Both the position numbers and the translations under genes were made by a program. DNA of 64,000 nucleotides from contig CAISDA010000002.1 of the NCBI GenBank assembly GCA_903884005.1, positions 62,001 to 126,000 of the forward strand, written 5' to 3'. The notes under the pieces are model-generated. The model ran no database searches, was not told the origin of the DNA, and was given only the letters and a program-made list of their open reading frames with translations. Positions 17,410 to 24,247 of this stretch are shown piece by piece (positions within the stretch are counted from its first letter, which is position 1; each line of letters begins with the position of its first letter). This DNA is from an uncultured Ignavibacteriota bacterium. Lineage in GTDB: Bacteria > Bacteroidota > Ignavibacteria > UBA10030 > UBA8401.

Positions 17410-18036
17410 CTACCCCACAACAATTAAAAATCTTGGCGCAGCCACGAACGGCTGGAGATACAACATGGGCAGTTTTTTGTAGAGATGTATGCCGGCATTC
17501 ACAATAAATGGTAATTCGTTGGTTCGTAAAATATTGGGATTGGCCGGATCCGGTGTGTATTTTACGCTTTTTCGGATGTCGGTAAGGTCATCGCTGATAA
17601 AATTCCACCGGTATTGAAATACCGCCGACTGCCCCACCGGTATCGTGAGAATTTTTGACGCGGCATTATACTCCGCTCGTGAAAAAACATTCTGCCCTGT
17701 TTTCGTATTGAAATAGGACTGCTTGAGGTCGGCCGCGGTGAGATCGACGTGTTTTTGAAACGAGGGATCGTCCTTCCAGATGAAGACGATCGTGCCATAG
17801 ACCGCAGTTGTGTCCGAAAATACTTCCGTATACGTATTGGTGACCTTGATCGTGATATAGACAGATTCTTCGTATCGGGCGAGATAATAGTCCATGGTGC
17901 ACGAGAGCACCAATACATTTTGAGGGTCATCCCGGGGAGGCAGCGATTCGTCACACGATACGAAGAGAAGTGAACACAGGGCGGTGAAAACGACACCGGC
18001 TGCGATCGACATCGATACGGACAAATTATTTTTCAT
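17410..18036 (-). CDS. Putative lipoprotein upstream of the TonB receptor
   Basis: 208 residues from the ATG at 18036; a TTG codon lies just before it. An N-terminal hydrophobic segment ends in a lipobox-like LFVSC (Cys about residue 28), so it is likely a lipoprotein of the outer membrane. The rest looks like a single beta-rich domain (FQYRWNFISDDLTDIRKS and a conserved-looking NELPFIVNAG), with no domain I recognise. The gene ends 120 bp before the TonB receptor gene on the same strand, so the pair may form a receptor plus surface lipoprotein, as SusCD does by arrangement but not by sequence. Confidence 0.6.
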   Translation of the reverse strand: MKNNLSVSMSIAAGVVFTALCSLLFVSCDESLPPRDDPQNVLVLSCTMDYYLARYEESVYITIKVTNTYTEVFSDTTAVYGTIVFIWKDDPSFQKHVDLTAADLKQSYFNTKTGQNVFSRAEYNAASKILTIPVGQSAVFQYRWNFISDDLTDIRKSVKYTPDPANPNILRTNELPFIVNAGIHLYKKLPMLYLQPFVAAPRFLIVVG

Positions 18037-18204
18037 CAACAGGGATCGTAAAATAGAGATGTGTGCCGGAACGCCGCCGGAGGACGCGTACGCTCGTTCC
18101 TTCTTCGCATGAGCCCGGACGGGGCACCAAACCGATATGGCATAGTATCAGAAATTGCCGGGATAAATTCAATCCCCTGCATCACTAATATTCCCCCCAT
18201 CGAA

Positions 18205-18240
18205 TTGACAATCGACGGCGAATTCCTTATTGTGTCACAA
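18205..18240 (+). promoter_or_regulatory. Sigma70-like promoter with overlapping palindrome, upstream of the GNAT gene
   Basis: TTGACA (18205-18210) and TATTGT (18228-18233) are 17 bp apart, a near-ideal pair, with a start site near 18240 and a leader of about 67 nt. A perfect 11-bp palindrome TTGTGTCACAA (18230-18240) overlaps the -10 element and could be an operator. Confidence 0.55.
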
Positions 18241-18306
18241 TGCGAAACGTGCGCAAGAGGTACTCCATCAATCGATTACAAATCACCAATTAGCACCCAG
18301 TACGTT

Positions 18307-19371
18307 ATGGACAGCATCACTCCGCTCGCACGCACCGACATTGCCGACGTCTCGCAGCTGTTTCAAAGATATTTTCGTCTCCCTGCGCCGGCGGCCAGTT
18401 GCGCCGTCCAACCCTATTTCGAACAACTCTATCTCAACAATCCATGGCAGAACAACGCCATTCCCTCGCTTGTCTTCAAGACCGGCGGCAGGGTCGCAGG
18501 CTTCCTGGGTATCATCACATTTCCGATGACATTTCACGGAACGGCGATTCGCGCGGCAATTTCCGGGAACGTCATTCTCGACCCTGCGCTGCCCGATCCG
18601 CTTGCGGGTCCGAGAGTACTGAAAGTATTTCTCTCCGGTCCGCAGGACGTTTCGTATACCGACATTACCGCGGATACAACCATTAAGATGTGGAAAGGCC
18701 TGGGAGGATCGTCGGTACACTCATACAGTCTGCAATGGCTGCGCATCATTCGGCCGACCACAGTACGCGCGACCATGGGAACGCGGGCTGCGGCGAGTCC
18801 GTTGTTCGCCGAGATCGCGAAGCCGCTCTCGTTCCTCATAGACACGACGCTGTCGGTGCTTCCTAAAGCACCAGTACGCCCCGAACCATCGGAACTTCAT
18901 GTTGAGGAAATATCATCGCACGATCTGTTCAACGCGGTTCATCATTTCTCGGCCCGTTACACGCTTGCGCCCACATACACGGAAGAATCGCTCACGTGGC
19001 TCCTGGCGCATGCCGAAGAGACAACCGAATACGGTCCGCTCAGAAAGATAGCACTGTTCACTCCCGAACATGCGATGCAAGGGTGGGTGCTCTATTATCC
19101 GAATGTCGGCGGCACCGGACGCGTTCTGCAGTTGGGTGTATCGGCACTGACAGCCGGCGCGGTCCTCTCGCGCCTCTTCATTGACGCAGGAGACTGCGGC
19201 ACTCTGGCGCTCACGGGACGGATGGAACCTCAATACGGCGCGGAGTTGTCTGCACAGCATTGCATCTTCACGCGCCGTAATTCGTCGCTCGCGGTTCACT
19301 CGAATCACGCGGACATCATGAATGCCTTTCATCGCGGGGAAACATTCCTCACGAGGCGTGAGGAACAGTGA
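18307..19371 (+). CDS. GNAT-like acetyltransferase
   Basis: 354 residues from the ATG at 18307 (MDSITPLARTDIADVSQLFQ), which follows a good promoter; the frame continues upstream but with no homologous-looking sequence. The first half has the layout of a GNAT N-acetyltransferase: a helix that opens with LARTDIADV, VFKTGGRVAGFLGIITFPM, and a third strand (AAISGNVILDP), and a second similar block follows (EEITSHDLFNAVHHF region, then LRKIALFTPEHAMQGWVLYY), so it may be a tandem or FemAB-like fold. Substrate unknown. It converges on the AsnB-type gene 44 bp away, which suggests a shared cell-surface polysaccharide context, though the convergence itself proves nothing. Confidence 0.55.
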   Translation: MDSITPLARTDIADVSQLFQRYFRLPAPAASCAVQPYFEQLYLNNPWQNNAIPSLVFKTGGRVAGFLGIITFPMTFHGTAIRAAISGNVILDPALPDPLAGPRVLKVFLSGPQDVSYTDITADTTIKMWKGLGGSSVHSYSLQWLRIIRPTTVRATMGTRAAASPLFAEIAKPLSFLIDTTLSVLPKAPVRPEPSELHVEEISSHDLFNAVHHFSARYTLAPTYTEESLTWLLAHAEETTEYGPLRKIALFTPEHAMQGWVLYYPNVGGTGRVLQLGVSALTAGAVLSRLFIDAGDCGTLALTGRMEPQYGAELSAQHCIFTRRNSSLAVHSNHADIMNAFHRGETFLTRREEQ

Positions 19372-19415
19372 ACCCCATGCATGTCGACGGAATATCTCGG
19401 TGTCGCCATTGAGTG

Positions 19416-21404
19416 TCAGCGCACCACATCGGTCGTCAGATGCAGCGCGTGTCCGGCCTGCGGCCGCGGGTCTGCGATCATGCGTCGATACAGAAGCTGC
19501 GCCGACAACATGCCGACGAAGGCCATGTTGTCCGTATTCGACATGACACGATCCGCAGTGCACTCCCTGCATTTTGAAAACAGGCGGCGGGCTGCGCCGG
19601 GTGCAAACATCCCCGCAGCAGCTAATGCACTTTCGGAAAATGCGTCTTCAACATAGTCCGGAATTGCACCGGTGAGGAAGCTGATTGCATCTGGAGTGCG
19701 GTACGGCTGTTTTTGACGCTGGATGATCGGCTCTGGCACGAGTCCGCGCGCTGCATCCTTCAATATCTTCTTTTCCTCCAGACCCGCCAGTTTATAGGCA
19801 GCTGGCAGAGCGTTCGAAAATTCGATCACATCCGCGTCCAGGTACGGGAATCGTCCCTCCACAGAATTGGCCATGAGCATCCGGTCTCCCTGCGCCGAAA
19901 GCAGATATCCCGAGAGCAGCGTCGTGACTTCAAGATATTGGGCGCGTGCCAGCGGATCCCATCGGCCAAAACGGTCGGGCAGAGTATCCAGTACATTTTC
20001 TGCCGGAACGTCGCGCAGGGATGCGGCGGCGGAGGATGAATAGAATTTTTTCAACGCCGACGTCGTGCGCCATCGCGGGTCGTGCGAAAATCCCGGAGCG
20101 TCTGCACGCTCAAGTCCCTGTTTCCAAAATTCAAGCGCCATGCCTTTCGTGCTTTGGGGCGACCGTGCAAGATAGGGATAGAGACGGTCGAACAAACGGG
20201 GACGGCACAGGGATTCGGGCTGGTGGGACCAGAAGAGCCTGATCTTCGCTTCTCGGAACAAGTCGTATCCGCCAAGCATCTCGTCCGCCCCCTCGCCGGT
20301 GAGCACGGCCTTGATGCCCGCTTCGCGTACGCATTTGGAGAGGAGGAACAGAGGCGCCGGTGCTGTGCGCAGTATGGGCTGTTCGGTATGCCAGATGACG
20401 TCGGGAAATATTCGCGCAATGTCTCCGCGTGTCACGACGATCTCGCCGTGATCGCTGTCCAGCGTCGATGCCATCATACGTTGAAAAGGCGTCTCGTCGA
20501 ATTCCGCGTCGTCGAAGCGGAGAGAAAACGTGCGGAAGACACCGTCCTTAGCCATGCGTCCCATTTTCGCAACGAGCGAACTGTCCAGCCCGCCTGAAAG
20601 ATAGCTGCCCACAGGAACATCCGCCCTGACCATACGAAGGCGTGTAGCCTGCGCGAGGCGCTCGCGGAGACGATCGGCGGCATCACGCGCCGTGTGAAAG
20701 GACGGCTCCGTGAGCGCGTCGGGGAATGACATCTGCCAGCAGACTTCGTCGCGATGCGACCCGTCGCGTTGATACGTGCGGACAGTACCGGGAACAATGG
20801 CCTGGATCTCGTCGAACATCGTCGTCGGTGCAACCGGTGCCCAATACGTGAATGTCTGGTCGAGACCCCGGCAGTCGATGCGGCGCGGCACCTTCACATC
20901 GGCAAACAACGCTTTCACTTCGCTGGCGAAAAGAATGCGGCCGCCTCCTTCGTACACATAGAGCGGACGGACGCCGACGCGGTCGCGCGCGAGCACAAGC
21001 GTCCGGTCGCGGGAATTCCATAATGCGAGCGCCCATTGGCCGTTGAATTTTTTGAAGCAGCCGCTCCCCCATGCTTCATACGCATGGATGATCACCTCGG
21101 TGTCCGAGTGCGTACGAAACCGGTGACCGAGCTGTTCCAGCTCCTGACGGAGTTCGATGTAATTGAAGATCTCGCCGTTGAAGACGATCCAGAGCGTCTC
21201 ATCTTCGTTCGCCATCGGCTGCTGCCCTGTGGCAAGATCGATCAGCGAAAGTCGTGCGTGCGCGAGGCCTGCGTATGAATCGCGATACATGCCGAATTCA
21301 TCGGGCCCCCGGTGGCGAATGGCGTGAACCATTGTTTCGAGCGCTTCCCGCGCGGGAGCCTCGGGTTGATGGGATAACGCAACGATACCGACAATTCCGC
21401 ACAT
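19416..21404 (-). CDS. asnB: Asparagine synthase (glutamine-hydrolysing), AsnB/AsnO type
   Basis: 662 residues with two domains. The N-terminal class II glutamine amidotransferase begins MCGIVGIVAL, whose Cys2 becomes the N-terminal nucleophile; ARLSLIDLATGQQPMANED and the glutamine-binding FNGEIFNY follow. The C-terminal synthetase domain has the pyrophosphate-loop motif SYLSGGLDSSLVAK and LTGEGADEMLGGY. It could convert aspartate to asparagine with glutamine and ATP. Enzymes of this length and type are also common in surface polysaccharide clusters, where they amidate other carboxylates, so asparagine production is a family-level guess. The gene is convergent with the GNAT gene and divergent from proBA. 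Confidence 0.85.
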   Translation of the reverse strand: MCGIVGIVALSHQPEAPAREALETMVHAIRHRGPDEFGMYRDSYAGLAHARLSLIDLATGQQPMANEDETLWIVFNGEIFNYIELRQELEQLGHRFRTHSDTEVIIHAYEAWGSGCFKKFNGQWALALWNSRDRTLVLARDRVGVRPLYVYEGGGRILFASEVKALFADVKVPRRIDCRGLDQTFTYWAPVAPTTMFDEIQAIVPGTVRTYQRDGSHRDEVCWQMSFPDALTEPSFHTARDAADRLRERLAQATRLRMVRADVPVGSYLSGGLDSSLVAKMGRMAKDGVFRTFSLRFDDAEFDETPFQRMMASTLDSDHGEIVVTRGDIARIFPDVIWHTEQPILRTAPAPLFLLSKCVREAGIKAVLTGEGADEMLGGYDLFREAKIRLFWSHQPESLCRPRLFDRLYPYLARSPQSTKGMALEFWKQGLERADAPGFSHDPRWRTTSALKKFYSSSAAASLRDVPAENVLDTLPDRFGRWDPLARAQYLEVTTLLSGYLLSAQGDRMLMANSVEGRFPYLDADVIEFSNALPAAYKLAGLEEKKILKDAARGLVPEPIIQRQKQPYRTPDAISFLTGAIPDYVEDAFSESALAAAGMFAPGAARRLFSKCRECTADRVMSNTDNMAFVGMLSAQLLYRRMIADPRPQAGHALHLTTDVVR

Positions 21405-21530
21405 AGTTTCCCCCGGCGGTATGACTCTGTGAAGCGGGAATGGACATGCTGTGGTGGCGCCCTGACGTCAATATAAAAATAATTGTTGTCTAAATAAACA
21501 CTCTATTTTTTTACTATTTTTACCATGCCC

Positions 21531-21558
21531 TTGAATTGAATCGATTATTTCTTATACT
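21531..21558 (+). promoter_or_regulatory. Sigma70-like promoter of proBA, transcript near-leaderless
   Basis: TTGAAT (21531-21536), a 16-bp spacer and TATACT (21553-21558) lie just before the proB start codon at 21567. The predicted start site is about 21565, which would leave almost no leader, and no Shine-Dalgarno is present in the AT-rich bases before the ATG. Confidence 0.55.
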
Positions 21559-21566
21559 ATTATATT

Positions 21567-22703
21567 ATGCAGAGAATTAAGCACCTCCTTCAGACACACC
21601 ATACGATCGTCGTAAAGATCGGCACCAATCTTCTTGCCGACAAGACGAAGGGAATCAATTTACAGCAGATCGATGCGATCGCGCGGAATGTCGCGCTGCT
21701 TTCTTCCTTCGGACATCGGGTGGTGATCGTCACATCGGGCGCCATCGGCGCAGGCGTGGCAGCGTTAAAATTGAAAGTCAGGCCGACGACGATCCCTGAA
21801 AAACAGGCCACGGCCTCCATCGGCCAGCCGCTCCTGATGGAAGCATACGAGAATGCATTCAGAAAACACTCCCGGATCATCGCCCAGATACTGCTGACGA
21901 AGGACGATTTTGTGAACAGGACCCGGTACGTAAATGCCAAGAACACATTCACCGTACTCCTGAACAAAGGCGTCATTCCGATCATCAACGAGAACGATAC
22001 CGTGGCCGTGGATGAAATCAAACTCGGCGATAATGACAATCTCTCTGCGATGGTCGCAAACCTCATCGAAGCCGACCTGCTCATCATCCTGAGCGACATC
22101 GACGGACTGTTCTCGGACGATCCAACGAAAAACCCGGACGCGGTGCTCATCCCCGTCGTCGAAAAAATCACGCCGCAGATCGAACGGCTCGCCAAAAGCA
22201 GCAGGAGCGAACTCAGCACCGGCGGCATGGCCACGAAGATCCAGGCGGCAAAGCGCTGCGTCTCGTCCGGCATTGCTATGATCATCGCCAACGGCAAGAA
22301 CCACGAAGTGCTCAACGAAATTTTTTCGGGCACCTCTGCCGGCACGATCTTCCTTCCCGCCACAAAGGCCTTGACCGTGAAAAAAAAATGGATCGGTTTC
22401 GTCTCCCATGCCAGGGGCTCGATCGTCATCGACGACGGGGCTGCAAGCGCGCTCATGCACAGGAATAAGAGCCTCCTGCCCTCGGGCATCACGGAAGTGC
22501 ACGGAGATTTTCTCGCGAACGATACGATCTCGGTGAGGGATATGCACGGCCGCGAGATCGCACGGGGCGTTTCTGCATATTCGTCCGTTGATCTCGGCAA
22601 GATCAAGGGAAAAAAAACAAACGCCATCGAAAAGATACTGAGCCGGAAATCCTCCGGCGAAGTGATCCATAAAGATAATCTTGTCGTGATCGGAGAAAAA
22701 TAA
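21567..22703 (+). CDS. proB: Glutamate 5-kinase
   Basis: 378 residues. The amino acid kinase domain (1-260) phosphorylates the gamma-carboxylate of glutamate, the first step of proline synthesis. Visible motifs: VVKIGTNLLAD near the start, VIVTSGAIGAGVAALKL, FVNRTRYVNAKNTF, NENDTVAVDEIKLGDNDNLS and LSTGGMATKIQAAKRC. The C-terminal about 100 residues form the PUA domain (GFVSHARGSIVIDDGAASA ... LLPSGITEVHGDF) present in most bacterial ProB. The stop codon overlaps the proA start by one base (TAATG), so the pair is translationally coupled, and ProB and ProA pass the labile gamma-glutamyl phosphate between them. Confidence 0.95.
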   Translation: MQRIKHLLQTHHTIVVKIGTNLLADKTKGINLQQIDAIARNVALLSSFGHRVVIVTSGAIGAGVAALKLKVRPTTIPEKQATASIGQPLLMEAYENAFRKHSRIIAQILLTKDDFVNRTRYVNAKNTFTVLLNKGVIPIINENDTVAVDEIKLGDNDNLSAMVANLIEADLLIILSDIDGLFSDDPTKNPDAVLIPVVEKITPQIERLAKSSRSELSTGGMATKIQAAKRCVSSGIAMIIANGKNHEVLNEIFSGTSAGTIFLPATKALTVKKKWIGFVSHARGSIVIDDGAASALMHRNKSLLPSGITEVHGDFLANDTISVRDMHGREIARGVSAYSSVDLGKIKGKKTNAIEKILSRKSSGEVIHKDNLVVIGEK

Positions 22704-23956
22704 TGCTTGAGGATGTCATCAAACGAAAGGCGCGGTCGGCAAAAGCAGCGAGCACGGTGCTTTCCGGTACGTCGCTGCAGAAGCGCAATGCGCTGCTCAA
22801 GGCAATCGCCGCCCGTCTTGCGAGCGAGACCCAGGCAATTCTTTCGGCGAACGGCAAGGATCTGAGACTGGCGGCGCGTACCGGCCTGTCGAAGGTGCTC
22901 ACCGAACGGTTGACGCTTGACGAAAAGCGCATTGGGCAGATGATCAACGGAGTGAAGGACATCATGGCGCTTCCCGATGCGATCGGCCGCATTCTGGAAA
23001 CGGTGGACCGGCCGAACGGCCTGCACATCGAAAAACAAAGCGTGCCGCTGGGAGTGGTGGGAATCATTTATGAATCCCGCCCCAATGTGACCATCGATGC
23101 GTCGGCGCTCTGCCTCAGATCAGGCAATGCCGTGCTGCTGCGCGGCGGATCCGAGGCGATCCATACCAATAAAGCGCTCGTCAGGATCATCGCCATGGCA
23201 GTGAAAGACATGAACCTGCCTTCGGGCTGTGTGGAGTTCATAGATACGACGGACAGGAAGGCGGTGCTCGCAATGATCCACCAGGATGATGCGATCGATG
23301 TCATCATCCCCCGCGGCGGCGGCCGGCTCATCAGTTTTATCCGTGCCAACAGCACCGTCCCCGTGATCGCCCACGGCGAAGGCAACTGTCACGTGTATGT
23401 GGACCGCAGCGCCGATCTCCCGATGGCCGAAGAGATCGTATTCAACGCCAAAGTGCAGCGCCCGTCCGTATGCAATGCAGCCGAAAAATTATTAGTGCAC
23501 GAGACAGTCGCACGTGCGTTCCTTCCGCGCATGGCCGCGCGCCTGCGCGGCGCCGGTGTCGCGATCAAAGGAGACCAGCGCGCGCGCGCACTCGTCGCCG
23601 GCATCGTGCCGGCCGGTCCACACGACTGGCCGAAGGAATATCTCGACCTCGTCATCGCCATTAAAGTAGTGAAAAATGTGGCCGAGGCGATCGCACATAT
23701 CGGCAGGTTCGGGTCGCATCACTCAGACGCCATTGTGACGCGGAGCGGAAAAAATGCAGCCCGGTTCCTTCGCGAGGTCGATTCGGCAGCCGTCTATGTC
23801 AATGCCTCCACGCGCTTCACGGACGGATTCGAATTCGGGCTTGGGGCAGAGATGGGCATCAGCACGCAAAAGATTCATGCGCGCGGACCAATGGGACTTG
23901 CAGAACTGACAACGGTGAAATATGTGATCCGCGGAACCGGACAGATCAGGGTGTAA
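22703..23956 (+). CDS. proA: Gamma-glutamyl phosphate reductase
   Basis: 417 residues, the full length of the family. It reduces glutamyl-5-phosphate with NADPH to glutamate-5-semialdehyde, which cyclises on the way to proline. The sequence has LGVVGIIYESRPNVTIDASA, LRSGNAVLLRGGSEAIHTN, VIIPRGGGRLISFIRAN, VPVIAHGEGNCHVYVDRSAD, the catalytic-cysteine region NAKVQRPSVCNAAEKLLVH and the closing FTDGFEFGLGAEMGISTQKI. It starts within the proB stop codon. No proC is present in the window. The gene ends 7 bp before the convergent zinc-ribbon gene. Confidence 0.95.
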   Translation: MLEDVIKRKARSAKAASTVLSGTSLQKRNALLKAIAARLASETQAILSANGKDLRLAARTGLSKVLTERLTLDEKRIGQMINGVKDIMALPDAIGRILETVDRPNGLHIEKQSVPLGVVGIIYESRPNVTIDASALCLRSGNAVLLRGGSEAIHTNKALVRIIAMAVKDMNLPSGCVEFIDTTDRKAVLAMIHQDDAIDVIIPRGGGRLISFIRANSTVPVIAHGEGNCHVYVDRSADLPMAEEIVFNAKVQRPSVCNAAEKLLVHETVARAFLPRMAARLRGAGVAIKGDQRARALVAGIVPAGPHDWPKEYLDLVIAIKVVKNVAEAIAHIGRFGSHHSDAIVTRSGKNAARFLREVDSAAVYVNASTRFTDGFEFGLGAEMGISTQKIHARGPMGLAELTTVKYVIRGTGQIRV

Positions 23957-23962
23957 CAGAGC

Positions 23963-24130
23963 CTATTTCATTCCGCGCTTCTTTTTTTCTATGATCACTT
24001 GGATGTCGACCGGCGCCGCGCAGAGCGAACACACGTACCGGCGTGTCGTGTCGTTGAAGTCCGGTTCGCGCGTCTGGCTGCAGTTCGGACATTTGACCTC
24101 GAACGGTTTTTCTTTTTTTTGCTTTGCCAT
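23963..24130 (-). CDS. Small zinc-ribbon protein
   Basis: 55 residues from the ATG at 24130 (MAKQKKEKPFEVKCPNCSQT), chosen because GGAA is 7 bp upstream and the longer frame lacks a site. Two Cys pairs, CPNC and CSLC, are spaced 18-20 residues apart and form a typical zinc ribbon; both termini are lysine-rich, which suggests nucleic acid binding. No family recognised. It sits between proA (convergent) and the propeller sensor gene, 117 bp downstream of it. Confidence 0.6.
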   Translation of the reverse strand: MAKQKKEKPFEVKCPNCSQTREPDFNDTTRRYVCSLCAAPVDIQVIIEKKKRGMK

Positions 24131-24247
24131 GAATTCCGGGAACTTGATGGTGATTGATAGCGCACGGTCAGTATGTGACCTGCGGATGGGGCGCATGTAT
24201 GGTGCAACGTCCATGTACCCGACGCCGGCGTGTGGAGGCGCGCATGG

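Noticed and set aside
21590-23038. 482-codon minus-strand frame across proB and the start of proA
   Set aside because: Antisense shadow of two clearly identified enzymes; low-complexity Ser/Arg-rich translation.
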